Shown: positions 25,374 through 40,079, counted from the first letter of the stretch. The stretch is 64,000 bases of DNA from Glebionis coronaria (GCA_025667525.1 CM046876.1:84051512-84115511); one strand, 5' to 3'. Made by a program: numbers and translations. Notes: generated by a model not told the origin, from the letters alone.

Positions 25374-25901
25374 TGTGGAAACCTTGGTTTCCTCGATCTT
25401 TAGCTACTAGGAATGATCATTGTTCATATGATTAACATAATCAAAGCGGAATTAGAACAATAACCATTAACAAGGTGTTTGGGCACAAAGAACACATGAA
25501 TTAATCAAACGGGTTGCTCATTATATTAATAATAAACAACCACTAGACGTGTATACATTAATCCCACGTCTAGTGCAACACACGCTTTTAGGTTTACATT
25601 GTGAATGAAGTTATGAATAAAACCTAATACCCTTGGTTCCTTTTATAGTGTAAGGAATAGGGTATACAAGAGATAATGATGAATAAACATGTAAATATTC
25701 TATTTAAATAACTAATACAGAATAATATTCTGCATACTTATCCTAAATAGAAGCTTCCAAAAGCGTTTGACTTTTGTTGACTTCTGTCAACGCCTGATTT
25801 GCTCTTGACAACGCCTGGATTACACTTGGCAACGCTTAGACAAATGCCTTCATATTTTCTTCGTTTTTGAGTTTCTGCCACATCAATTTTTTTACCCAAC
25901 A
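25374..25901 (-). repeat. 5' LTR of the coding-free element, 528 bp
   Basis: TGTGGAAACC to ACCCAACA on the plus strand. Three TCARCGY-type units lie at 25787, 25808 and 25829, 21 bp apart, as in the other LTR (22828, 22849, 22870). It is flanked on the right by AGCCC. Confidence 0.88.
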
Positions 25902-26818
25902 AGCCCTACATTGTCTTTGTTCTTAATGGCCTCATCTAACTTAGCTTGTATAACACCTTTGGATCTCTCCAAGATGTCCCTAAGGTCAATACTAGCATTG
26001 GGGTCATGAGTCAAAACGTTGATTTGATCTTTTAGGTAAAGCTCCATTTTCTTATATTCAGCCACAGTCTTTTCAGTTTGAACAAGTGCAAGTTGATAAT
26101 TAGATAACTTGCATTTTTCATCAAAAATATCTGATTTTAACTTTAAAATTTCTTTGTTAAGTTTTTCAGTGTTTAAACGACAACCTTTACTACAAAATGC
26201 ATCATCATATACCTTATTATCTGATGAAGATGAAGAATGTGCCATGAGAGCATAGTGAACATGCTCCTCTTGTTCCTTCTTTGCAATCAAGGCCTTGTTC
26301 TCTTACACTTCCTTGGCCATGAAGCTCCAGTCCCAACCAACACCATCAATTTCTTGCATGGCAACCATAGCATTTGTATCTTCAACCTTGATGATTTGGC
26401 TTGAAGGTTTTCCAGCATCAGATCTTCTTGGAGATCTGCATTCTCTCATAAAATGACCTATTCTATGGCAATTGTAACACTCAACCTTAGATTTATCAAA
26501 CCCAACAGTGTATTTAGCATTAAATGTCATCTTCTTTCTGAATCTCATATTCCATCTATTGGCCCTTATGCTTGCAAGTGCCATATTCCACTTTATGTCC
26601 ATCTCCTCCAAATGCTCATCATTGATTTGCTCAAGGTCCTCATATGTAATCACTGAACCATTAGGCAATGCAACAATGTATGCACACACTGTATCTAGAT
26701 CAATACCAGCAGGTCTAATCCTTGGTGAGTCAACATTGTATGTATCACCGTCTGAATGTGGGGCGCTGACAAAGCTTGATCCAACGTTGACATAAGGTGA
26801 TCCAGTAACGGGGTGCAC
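25902..26818 (-). pseudogene. Gag of the old element, N-terminally truncated
   Basis: Minus-strand pieces 26818-26303 and 26290-25902 are one frame separated by a TAA/TAG-type stop at 26305-26303. Visible are the gag core (GSVITYEDLEQI, MDIKWNMALASI), a zinc knuckle CYNCHRIGHFMREC, the block IDGVGWDWSFMA and a coiled-coil tail ending where the AGCCC insertion occurs. All are typical of composite-family Sirevirus-type Gag. The N-terminus and everything 5' of it, including the 5' LTR, are missing at the junction with the next element. Confidence 0.85.
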
Positions 26819-26819
26819 T

Positions 26820-29194
26820 TTTATAGATGATGCCTCTAGGTTTTGCTATGTTTATTTGCTGCACGCAAAAGATGAAGCCCTAGATAAATTTAGAATTTAT
26901 AAAACGGAAGTTGAATTGCAACAGAATGACTTGGTTAAAACCTTACGCACAGATAGAGGTGGTGAATACTATGATCCTGTATATTTCTAATCTGTAGGAA
27001 TCATTCATTAAACTACGGCTCCTTACACACCCCAACAAAATGGTGTGGCTGAAAGGAAAATAGAGCTCTTAAAGAAATGGTTAATTACATGTTGTCTTAC
27101 TCTGGTTTGAGTGACGGGTTCTGGGGAGAAGCCATGTTAACGGCTTGCTATATATTGAATAGGGTTCCTAATAAAAGGAACAAGACTACCCCATATGAAC
27201 TTTGGTATAAGAAACGACCAAACTTAACATTTTTGCGAGTTTGGGGATGTCGGGCCGTTGTTAGGCTTCCGGACCCTAAAAGGAAAACTTTGGGTGAAAA
27301 GGGTATTGATTGCATCTTTGCTGGATATGCTAAGCATTCCAAGGCATATAGGTTTTATGTTATAGAACCTAATGACTATGTTTCTATTAACACAATTATA
27401 GAATCAAGAGATGCAATATTTGATGAGAATCGTTTCTCTTCAATACCTAGACCAAAGGAAATCATACCAAATTCGGATGAATTTCAAAGGGATGATCAAT
27501 CAGATGATGTACCAAGTGAAATTTCTGAACCTCGTAAGAGTAAACGAGCTAGAAAGGCTAAATCATATGGTTCTGATTTTCAACTATATTTAGTTGAGGG
27601 ATCAAGAGATCAAATTGGATCTCAATATTCTTACTGTTATAGTATAGAGGAGGATCCAAGAACATATAATGAAGCTATGTAATCTCGAGATGTTGCTTTC
27701 TGGAAAGAAGCAATAGATGATGAGATTGGTTCTACAATGGAAAATAAAACATGGGTTTTGTCTGATTTACCACTTGGATGCAAACCTTTAGGTTTCAAAT
27801 GGATCTCCAAACGGAAGATGAAAGTCGATGGATCAATTGACAAGTTTAAGGCTCGATTGGTAATCCAAGGCTTTAGACAAAAGGAAGGAATCTATTATTT
27901 CGATACCTATGCACCAGTTGCTCGTATCACTACTATTAGATTGTTGTTAGCTTTGGCAGCTATTCAAAATCTAGTGATCCATCAAATTGATGTAAAAACA
28001 ACATTTTTTAAATGGTGATTTGGAAGAAGAAGTGTATATGAAGCAACCGGAAGGATTTGTTATGCCCGGTAGAGATCATATGGTGTGTAAGCTGGTTAAG
28101 TCATTGTATGGGCTGAAACAAGCACCTAAGCAGTGGCATCAAAAGTTTGATGAGGTTGTGTTGTCTAGTGGTTTCCTCCTAAACCAATCTGACAAATGTG
28201 TATATAGCAAATTTGATGACTCCGGTAATGGTGTTATAATTTGTGTATATGTTGATGACATGTTGATATTTGGCACTGACCAAAATCAAGTGGATAAAAC
28301 TAAAAAGTTTTTGTCATCTAAGTTTTCCATGAAAGATATGGGCGAAGCTGACGTTATTCTTGGTATTAAGATTAAACATGAAAATAAAGGGATTGTAATA
28401 ACACAATCTCATTATATTGAGAAAATACTCAAGAAATTCAATCGTGAAGATTGTTCTCCGGTGAGTACTCCCAGGGATCCGGTAAAAAAGCATATGCCAA
28501 ACACTGTAACCCTGTGGATCAGCTCGAATACTCAAGAGCCATTGGTTCTTTGATGTATGCTATGACGAGCACTAGACCTGATATTGCTTATGCAGTTGGT
28601 AGGTTGAGTAGGTTTACTAGTAATCCTAGTAGACAGCATTGGCATGCGATAACAAGAGTATTTAAGTACTTGAAAGGTACTAAGGATTATGGTTTATCAT
28701 ATGTTGGATATCCTTCGGTGTTAGAAGGTTATTCTGATGCTAGCTGGATAAATCATGTTGAAGATTCGTCTTCTACTAGTGGATGGGTGTTCTTGCTTGG
28801 GGGAGGTTCCATTTCATGGGCTTCTAAGAAGCAAACATGCATCACTGATTCAACTATGGAATCTGAGTTTGTAGCATTGGCTGCTGCTGGTAAAGAAGCA
28901 GATTGGCTAAGGAACTTGATACATGAGATTCCAATATGGCCGAAACCAATATCCCCAATTTCTATTCATTGTGATAGTGCTGCCACTTTGGCTAAAGCTA
29001 ATAGTCAAATATACAATGGCAAGTCTAGACACTTGGGTGTTAGACATAGTATGATTAGGGAACTAATCATGAATGGTGTGATATCTATTGAGTTTGTTCG
29101 GTCACAACATAATCTAGTTGACCACTTGACGAAGGCGTTAGCTAGAGACTTAGTGAATAAGTCGGTGATTGGGATTGGTTTAAAGTCCATCTAG
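26820..29194 (+). pseudogene. Copia Pol fragment (integrase to RNase H), different lineage
   Basis: It begins inside integrase (IDDASRFCYVYL, RTDRGGEYY, then QQNGVAERK), continues with the integrase C-terminus (27077-27682), RT (KTWVLSDLP, VARITTIRLLLA, YGLKQAPKQWH, VYVDDMLIF) and RNase H ([29 protein letters not shown]). Breaks seen: one-base loss near 27060, a CAA-to-TAA-like stop at 27680-27682, an extra T in a T run near 28005, and a one-base loss near 28505. Gag, protease and the first half of integrase are absent. Sequence blocks resemble the Tnt1/Retrofit-like 'zinc finger, CCHC-type' Copia proteins rather than the Sirevirus-like elements to its left. Confidence 0.88.
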
Positions 29195-29761
29195 ATCTAC
29201 TACCTATGAGATACCCAATTCCCTTCTAATACAACGTTAGAAGCTGAATTCAATGTGGAAAGCTCATAGCTAGAGATTGGAACGCATGTGTTTATTATCC
29301 CAAGGTATGTGTTCAGACCTGCAAGTGATGTTAGGTTGAAGTATGTCTTCTTAATGGTTCTTTTGAAAAAATTGCATGCATGAGCAAGATTAAAAGGACC
29401 ACCTATATGAGCATAAAGTTTTGTCGCTTCAAGAAGCTTGGACTTGGCTTTCTATATGTTCATTAATGGATAGGGACACATGGCTTGTGATAGTGACAAG
29501 ACTGAACTGTAGAGTGTTGTAGAAACTTATGTGTATAGTATCTTCAGGTATTCACATGAGTTGACGGGTTCATTCAATCGTTACGACACACCGATTCTCG
29601 AATATTTGGAATGTGTATTATACTAAGATGAAAATTCAATCGCAAGACATTTTCATTAATGCATTTATTTGTTTTGTTATTATTGCTTTTATACTTGTAT
29701 ACATCTTTATATATATTTTATTAGATCAAGGATTACAATAAAATGGGGGGAGGGGGGGATT

Positions 29762-30261
29762 TGTTGGTGATTTGAGTGTCATCAACTATTTTAGTTAATC
29801 GGGATTTACTAGAGATCAATGAGATTTCATATTCGGTTCTGACGCGAGTTAGGGGAAGTGCAGAGTGCACACTCGTTGAGCTAATATGTTATCGCCCACG
29901 ACGAAAATGCAGGGGTCAAGGGGGTTGCGCCCCCTTGCGGGGTCAAGGGGCGGCGCCCCTTGCGGAGTCAAGGGGTAGAGCCCCTTGCTGGGGTCCCGCT
30001 TTGATCTCTTGTGGGGTCATGAATCGGTATTAAGGAAATTCCTTGTTTTCCCGCCATAACCCAACCAACATGTCTGTTGGAGAACAGTTATAATTGTTCG
30101 TTTTGTAACCTCCGAAAACTGTCGTTTTTGGTTGGTGAATAAACTATCAGATTGTTTCTCATAGAACATAACGGAAAACACAATATTCTCTGTTCCTGCT
30201 TTGATCTCTTGTGCCTAGAATCAAAGTGTTTTCTACTTGAATTATCCCGATAAGAATTTCA
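29762..30261 (+). repeat. 3' LTR (right end uncertain) of the truncated + strand Copia element
   Basis: It starts TGTTGGTGATTTG right after the purine tract. The right end is put at the CA of AAGAATTTCA, but without a second LTR this is a guess. It contains three GC-rich hairpins at 29916-29987. Confidence 0.55.
29916..29988 (+). repeat. Three tandem GC-rich hairpins inside the LTR
   Basis: Three units of about 25 bp each have a perfect stem: CAAGGGGG/CCCCCTTG with loop TTGCG, then CAAGGGG/CCCCTTG with loop CGGCG, then CAAGGGG/CCCCTTG with loop TAGAG. The spacer between units is GCGGGGT or GCGGAGT. Stems are identical while loops vary. The rest of the LTR is AT-rich. Confidence 0.85.
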
Positions 30262-31127
30262 TGTAACCCAAGCACTATAGGATCGAAATACTTTATACGT
30301 AAAATGAACTTAACACGCGCGATGCAAGTAGATATCCAAGATTATCACACCGTCGTACAGACACCCTATTTACTTACATTAGCTTTTACAACTTTTAATG
30401 CCACCAATAAGTGTCCTATTTGGGCGGTTGCTTATTGCTGTAAATGCACACAATTGAGTAAAGCGGTAAAACACTCGATCTCTGTGGTATCACATGCCAA
30501 ACATGTGAATATTAATACATCTATCTTCATGAATTCGTAATTGAAGTATTACGTTGAGTCTTTAAGTGTCTGATAAGTTTTATTTAAATACTATGGGAAT
30601 GAGTAAATCAGTAAAACAGTATCTAAACAAATTGATAGAAGAAAAGGTTTAATAAGGCATGCTGTTTTATGATTTCAGCCCTGTTTAGTCGTATGCTAAT
30701 TACTATTGAATCGTCATCATAACGTCAAAAATTTAAATCCTACGGAGACATCACCCAACATTGTCTCGGAACATCAGTTGCCGAAGCGTTTAGGAGTTTT
30801 TTGAAGCAAATAACAATTAACGTATAGATTTTGCATAAAATATTTGTTTGGAGGCAAGCGACTTGCATCCCTATTGTTTTTTAAATGCTCTTAATTAAGA
30901 CACTTTTAATAGTATTTCGGTTGAGTGTCTTAACTAACATCTTTTGTCGCTGAGGATTCGGGTGCTAGCGTGTCACTAATTTGCATGGTCAAATGATTCT
31001 GAGACTCACGGTATTGTTGGGGAAAACCCTGGCACGCCGCTGGGATACTATCCCGAGCTTTCCCTGCGACATTTCGTTGAAGAGAAGTTTTCCAGCGATT
31101 TGTTAAGAAAGCCTGGAATGTTGTAGT
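30262..31127. other. Intergenic, unassigned
   Basis: No recognised gene. Open frames at 30304-30540 (+) and 31127-30930 (-) match nothing I know. The minus-strand one encodes a normal-looking 60-residue stretch (for example KTSLQRNVAGKARDSI) and could be a captured or relic exon, but there is no supporting evidence. Confidence 0.3.
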
Positions 31128-31135
31128 GTTAGCTT

Positions 31136-31584
31136 TAGGGGTGTCGAAAAAGTTGACCCTATCTGAACCCGAACCCGAATAATCATATTCGAGTCGGGTC
31201 ACTCGGGTCCAAAAATGTATTCGGGTCAATTCGGGTTGACCCGAGTTCTAATTAGGCTTGGGTTCGGGTTATATATTTTTTACCCTTAATCCGACCCGAC
31301 TTGACCCCAACCCGACCAACCCAACTTGACCGGACTAAAATTACACTTTTTGCATTGTATTAGTACTTAATTGAGCCACTTTTTACACATTTTCCTTAAA
31401 CTCGGGTTGACCCGTACCCGAGTTGACCCGACCCGAATTGACCCGACCCGAATTGACCCAAACCCGAGTGACCCGAGTTCTAATTAGGCTCGGGTTCGGG
31501 TATAATTTTTTTTTTCTCTCAATCCGACTTGACCCGACCCGAGTTGACCCGAACCCGACCGGGTTAACCCGAATCACACCCCTA
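31136..31584. mobile_element. hAT-type MITE, 449 bp, 8-bp target duplication
   Basis: Terminal inverted repeats TAGGGGTGT/ACACCCCTA and a perfect direct duplication GTTAGCTT (31128-31135 and 31585-31592). The 8-bp duplication and TAGGG-type ends are diagnostic of the hAT superfamily. The interior is almost entirely degenerate copies of CGGGT(C/T) and their complements (GGGTCGGGTCAACCCGA-like words). There is no transposase, so it is non-autonomous. Apparent ORFs inside it are artefacts of this composition. Confidence 0.92.
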
Positions 31585-31592
31585 GTTAGCTT

Positions 31593-32233
31593 ACACACAA
31601 AGACCTTTGGTCATGTGGGTTTGACTAACTTTATTCGTTTTTTTGCAATTTTTTTAAGGGGTAAATGTCAAAAATACACAATGTACTTTTTCCAAATAAT
31701 CCATTATGCCCGGTAAACTTTCTAATTTACGAAATACACATTTGAATATTTAACTTTAACTTTGACTTTAATTTTTTTTTGTTTTAACTGAATATAAAAA
31801 TTGATTAAGCCTCACCTTCTATATTTAATCAATTAATCCCACTAGATACTTTTATATACTAATGTGGGCTCCACTACTTATATCTCCACCATCTTGTTTG
31901 CTTATCCATGGTTTGAGTATTCCTTGAGCAGTTACCATCTAATCAATATGGTATTGACTTCTTAACTTCTTTGCCTGAATAAATTATTTATCTGAACATG
32001 TTTATTTACTTGTGATTATTTTTTGAGAGTGATGTTTCGTCGTACAATTATGGCCTCATGTTCATTGGTTGCCATGTATTGCAACATGAACGTTTTGCAT
32101 TGGATGTGAATCTTTTTATCCTTCATTACCAATGCTCGTATTGAAGAGTGTCGAAGATTTATCCTATTTATTTTCAAGGTATAATGTGGCTTGCTTGATG
32201 AATTGCCATGACAAGGAATCGCATGTTCAGACA
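31593..32233. other. Intergenic, AT-rich
   Basis: No gene or repeat recognised. Homopolymer T and A runs are frequent. Confidence 0.4.
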
Positions 32234-32241
32234 GGTGTGAT

Positions 32242-32685
32242 CAACCGTGCACATTTCGGGTTTTTTATCGTAACCGGTTACTACTCTACCCTACCCGGTT
32301 TTTTGGTCAAACCCGGTCAAACCGGGTATACCCAATAACCGGTTAGGGTCGGGTTGTGTTTCGAGGGTAAAAAACCCCAACCGGTACTACCCGTTTAGGG
32401 TAGGGTTCAAACCGGGTAGGGTAGGGTTAACCGGATATAAACCGATTTTTTCTTCTTTTTTTTCCTAAAAAATCGGGTACTACCCGGGTTTTCTATACCC
32501 GGTTCTATACCCGGTTTCGTATTACCCGCTTTATACCCGGTTTTATGCTCGAAGTCTAACCGGTTACTACCCGATGGTTAAGTCAATACCCTACCCGGTT
32601 ATGGTAAATAACCGGTTATGACTGAGTCCGGGTTCGGTTTTTCTTTCGGGTTCGGTTTCGGTTCCGGGTGTTATGTGCACGGCTA
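32242..32685. mobile_element. hAT-type MITE, 444 bp, 8-bp target duplication
   Basis: Ends are CAACCGTGCACAT and, read inward from the right, TAGCCGTGCACAT. A perfect duplication GGTGTGAT lies at 32234-32241 and 32686-32693. The interior is built from degenerate ACCCGGTT/AACCGGGT and CTACCC words on both strands. No coding capacity. Confidence 0.92.
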
Positions 32686-32693
32686 GGTGTGAT

Positions 32694-33532
32694 GGCTGAG
32701 AGTAGCTGCTGTTGGTTATGCTCCAGCACAACCTATCAAAGTAACACACTTATGAGTATTTAACTCTTTGCATAAGGAGATTTGGGGTGTTTGTTGGTTT
32801 TAAGCCGAATAGAAGGTGTATGTGCTAAACAAATTTTGATATAGTTAAGTGAAGCTTATGTGGGCTTCTGCAAGTGTATAAGGTAAACATTTTTGTAACA
32901 CACATAAACATCAGATATGAAGATGAAGATGATAAGTGGTAGGACTCACATTGATATATAAAAGAAAGTGGGATGTTAATTGATTAAATATATAAGGTGG
33001 GGCCAATCAATTTTTATATTCAGTTAAACAAAATGTTTTTTAAAAATTAAAATCAAATATTTAAATTAATATTTCGAACAATTTAACTGAGTATAATAGA
33101 TTATTTGGAAAAGTAAATTGTGTATTTTTAACATTTACCTTTTTTCTTTTTTTTTCTTAAGTTAGCATACTTATATTATACTTCAACGAATTTAAATTCA
33201 ATAAAACCCGCGACACCAAACATGTTGGGTTCACTTAAAGTGACTGGTCTTAAAAATTACGTACATTTGAATAAATCGTTGACCAGAAAACGCAACTCGG
33301 TATTAAAACTATTCAAAGTCTCATGGCAAGCAGCAGCCAGAGTTTTGTCTTCAGCCACTAGCTGATATTTTAAAGTCCATGCAGCAGCTTTCCTTAATCA
33401 ACAATCACAAAATGAACTATACCCACTTGTTAGATCTAAGAGCGTTTACTGACTATTTTGAAAGCAATCTCAATAATTATCTCCTGATATTTAAAACACA
33501 ATGCAGAGATCATTGTTATCATATCCTCATCA
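32694..33532 (+). other. Upstream region of the S-receptor kinase pseudogene
   Basis: AT-rich, no other gene. No TATA box is distinctive enough to call. An upstream in-frame-less ATG series (33379 onward) gives only short ORFs that overlap the kinase start in another frame. Confidence 0.35.
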
Positions 33533-36598
<3,066 letters not shown>

Positions 36599-36710
36599 AC
36601 TAATAATTCTCAAATCGAGCCTGTATAGCAGTAAAATATAAATTTTAGCATATATCAGGGATCCTGTAATATTTTGGGGAATATATATTTCATTAAATCA
36701 TGTTTTTCCT

Positions 36711-37905
36711 GTATACACATCAAGCCTTGAACTTTCTCACATGAGTATTCACACTATACATCACCCCCGTTAGGCAAACGTTTGTCTACATCCCTCACGA
36801 TGCAATTTTTTCTCGTTAACTCTCACGATGCAATTTTTTCTCGTTAACTTTTGATGAGGGATGTATTTTGCACAAAAAAGATTTCGAAATTTTTAATTTT
36901 TTTTTTCTAAAATAAAAGTTTTAACTTTTTTTCGCAAAAAAATTTAGTTTTCTTATCAAAAATAGTTTTAAAAAAATAATATATTTATCTTTTTTCTTCA
37001 ATTTTTTTATAAAAAAGTCTTCAAACAATATTTTAGTTGTTTTTCTTATACAATTTATTTTTAAAATGTTTTACTTTTTTAACTGAATTTGTTCCTTCCA
37101 AAAAAACATTTTTTTATTCTTTTAATTGATTTTTTTAAATTAGCTGAATTTGTTCCTTCCAATTTTTTTTAACTTTTAAAAAATGTTTCGAACATTTTTT
37201 TAAAATTTAAATTTTTTCTTAAAAAAATAAAAAAAATTTAAATTTCTTTAAACATTTTTGTTTTAAAAAGTACATTTTTTTATCTAAGTCTCTTAAAAAA
37301 ATAAAATTTCTTTAAACACAAAAAGAAAACAAAAACGAAACATAAAATTTTTTAAAACACAAAAGGTTTAAAGAAATTTGTTTACTTTTTATTTTTTAAC
37401 GAAAACGTTTAACTTTTAAACAAAATGTTTGAAATCATTTAAAAAATTAAATTTTAAAAAAAAAATTTGAAGGAACAAATTCAGTTATTTTTTAAAAGTT
37501 AGTTAAAAAATTGAAACAAAAAAATTGTTTTTTTTTTGAAGGAACAAATTCGGTTAAAAAATTAAAACATTTTTAAATTTGAATTCTTTTTTTTTTAAAT
37601 TTAAAATAATATTTGAAGACTTTCTAAAAAAATCGAAGAAAAAAGATAAATATATTAGTTTTTTAAAACTATTTTCAATAAGAAAATTAAAACTTTTCCT
37701 AAAAAGTAGTAAAACTTTTATTTTTGAAAAAAATTAATTTTTTTTTTTGCAAAATACATTCCTTGTCAGAAGTGTACGAGAAAAATTGCATCGTTAGTCC
37801 TGAGGGGCATATTGTGACAAACGTTTGTCTAACGAGTGGTTTAAAGTGCCAATACTTTCACCGATGTATTGTGTTAGAAAGTTTAAACCACAAAGATGTA
37901 TTTGT
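36711..37905. mobile_element. Fold-back element with long AT-rich inverted repeat arms
   Basis: The left arm (about 36711-36860) and right arm (about 37755-37905) are inverted copies: CGTTAGGCAAACGTTTGTC matches CGTTAGACAAACGTTTGTC, followed on both sides by GATGCAATTTTTTCTCGT-like and ATGTATTTTGCA words. GAAGGAACAAATTC and its complement pair further in. The centre is almost pure A/T runs. Outer ends and target duplication could not be fixed by eye. Confidence 0.65.
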
Positions 37906-38283
37906 TGTTTACTCTAAATATAATAAGAGTTAATTGCATAAATGGTTCTTGTGGTCATTCGGGTTTAACACAAATAGTCATTTTATTTTTTTCTCGGGTT
38001 TAGTCCTCGTGGTTGTGACTTTTAACAGATTTGGTCCTTTGACCAATGGCGCTACTGAGAGAAACAAATGTGACATGGCATCCCTTCTTTAACGTCAGAT
38101 CAAAAGCCAAATGAATCTGGGCCACTAAAAATGAATTCAATCCTTATCTAAAAGTGAGCACCTATATCTCGGGAAGGAAGTTAGCTTATTTTCACACGTT
38201 TTATAAACAGTAAGCATGAAATTTGAAATCAAAAAGCTTGAATATGATTGGTTCAAACTAGGTGTTTCGATGTATATCTATTA

Positions 38284-38555
38284 CTCCCTCCGTCCCAAAA
38301 TTATTGTCACCAGACAAGAATCACACAGTTTAAGAAAAATACATTTATTACAGCTTTCTCTCTCTTACTTTTTAGCATAATGACAATTTTATCCTTAGCG
38401 AATTAATTAATTCTTCTTTAAAATTTGTAATAACAATTTCAAGTAAGGATAATATAGTAATTTTATCAAATTTTCTTATTTATTTTTAGTATTGGACAAT
38501 AATTTTGGGACAACCCAAAATAGAAAGATGGACAATAATTTTGGGACGGAGGGAG
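38284..38555. mobile_element. Stowaway MITE (Tc1/mariner type), 272 bp, nested in the MULE
   Basis: Perfect inverted ends beginning CTCCCTCCGTCCCA and extending about 25 bp, flanked by TA on both sides (38282-38283 and 38556-38557). The CTCCCTCC start and TA target are the Stowaway hallmarks. No ORF. Confidence 0.93.
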
Positions 38556-40079
38556 TACATAAATCTCGGAAATTTGTTAGTATATATAAGCAACATATCA
38601 ACATAAACTCCATTGCAGACTCAACATCCATCTGATTTCTTAATAAGAAGTTTTACAAGTTGTAATTTGTCCATGCATATTTTACAAAATAAACCATATT
38701 CCACATTCACGTTTATACAAGAATAATATTTTTTTCAAAACCTTCTCTGGTATGTGTTCAAGTTTTGTTGTTAAGCTCTTTATATCCATTTTTAGGTCTT
38801 AATTGACAGATTTCCTCTTTTCAATCCAATTAATCATCGGTGATCACAACAACAGTTTTGGCGTTGGTAATGGCTGATTCGAACCTTTCGGGAGCATATG
38901 GAATGGTGAGGGGTCGACACACTTTGCTTGATCCATCTTTTGTAGGGGTTATGTCCGCCTTGCATTAATTTATAGCGAACTCAAAATTTTCTCCTTCGCG
39001 GTTTTGGCATAGTAGGATAAAGTTTTATGGTAGTATCGTGTGGACTGGGAAATGTTATTCGTATGCACAGTAAGTTTGAGATATCTTTTTTGAATATTTC
39101 TTTCATGAAATTACTACTGTATTTGTAATTATTTTTATTTTCATTGATTCTAGTCAAATAGTATTTTGTTTTGCATATAGTTTAGAGTTTTAGTTATCAT
39201 TTTTGAAATTCCCATTATGAGGGTTGTTCTTACTTCTCACTTTTGATCTATTTTGGCTTATGTATATATTAGAAGTGAAGATGCATGTACATGATGAGTT
39301 GATACAGTCGTACGCATTTTTATGCTTTAAGTCTAATTTATTTTAATTTTTAATGTATAAATTAGATTGCAATATATAACAATATTAACTCAGATTTTAT
39401 AATTTATGATGCTTTTTATTGTTGATGTATGCTTCATAAACGCTTCTTAACTTATACTCCAACCACAAAAAAGTGCCCACTTGGAACGCGTGGTGTTTAT
39501 ACATGGACATTTACATGGACATTAAATCATTGTATATGAAATAGTCTTTAAGTAAATATCGAAAATGTGTACAATATACCGAGTTCTTCAAAAAAGCAAC
39601 CTTCCATGGCGTTTGTTAATATTATGGAGGAGGCAAGAAACACATCAACATACTCCGTTGTAACAAACTGTCGTTGAAAAAAACACATCAAGAACAACGT
39701 AACTTATGTACATCGTTACTGACCAAAACAACATAAAAATACCAAAATTTAATGTAAAATTGAACATCAACACCGAAACTTCCATGAGATTTTACATGCA
39801 ATTTTGAAATTATATCACTGAACTTAAAAATCACAAAATATTAAGCAAATAACATATTTGATGAGTTCAGTGCAAGATTCTTTTTTAATTTTAGGTCTAT
39901 AACAATTTTTAATTAATAAATAATTTTTAACACGTGCAACGCACGGGTATTGTTCTTGTTTTTATTAGTTGACCGTGAAATGAAGGGTATTTCTGACTTT
40001 GAACATGTTATAAGGAGGGGGTATTAGGGACTTTTACATTATTATTATTATTATCATTTATTATTAATATAAGTGAACT

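Larger units (their letters stand above)
22096..25901 (-). mobile_element. Coding-free LTR element (LARD-like) nested in the old element's gag
   Basis: A perfect target duplication AGCCC lies at 22091-22095 and 25902-25906. The right (5') LTR is 25374-25901 (528 bp) and the left (3') LTR 22096-22942 (847 bp, enlarged by an internal duplication). A minus-strand polypurine tract (CTAGGGGAAGAT) borders the left LTR inside, and a primer-binding site (GCTGGTATCAGAGCC) borders the right one. The 2.4 kb interior has no supported ORF, so replication must have used proteins in trans. It shares the 21-bp TCARCGY array and LTR ends (TG...CCAACA) with its host element. Confidence 0.9.
970..26818 (-). mobile_element. 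Old Sirevirus-like Copia element, 5'-truncated and twice invaded
   Basis: Read on the minus strand from right to left the order is gag (26818-25902 and 22095-20986), protease-integrase-RT (21007-17889), RNase H (6222-5730), an extra longin-like ORF (4546-1546) and the 3' LTR (1462-970). This is a Copia order (integrase before RT) with an additional ORF between pol and the LTR. Two younger elements interrupt it at 22096-25901 and 6223-17888. The 5' LTR and the start of gag are missing; at about 26819 the sequence switches abruptly to another element on the opposite strand. Many stops and frameshifts show it is dead. It cannot be dated because only one LTR remains. Confidence 0.85.
26820..30261 (+). 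mobile_element. 5'-truncated + strand Copia element with 3' LTR
   Basis: Pol pseudogene 26820-29194, untranslated region 29195-29743, polypurine tract (TGGGGGGAGGGGGGGAT) ending at about 29760, and a 3' LTR from 29762. The left end is an abrupt junction with an opposite-strand gag, so no 5' LTR or primer-binding site is present. Confidence 0.8.

Noticed and set aside
30930..31229. Minus-strand 99-codon ORF as a host gene
   Set aside because: Its N-terminal part lies in the hAT MITE; the rest has no recognised domain, promoter or splice context.
31383..31716. Arg/Thr-rich ORFs on both strands
   Set aside because: They lie in the hAT MITE and simply read its CGGGT words.
39930..39955. Helitron 3' hairpin (CGTGCAACGCACGGG)
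   Set aside because: The palindrome is present but no CTRR end or matching 5' TC end was found nearby.
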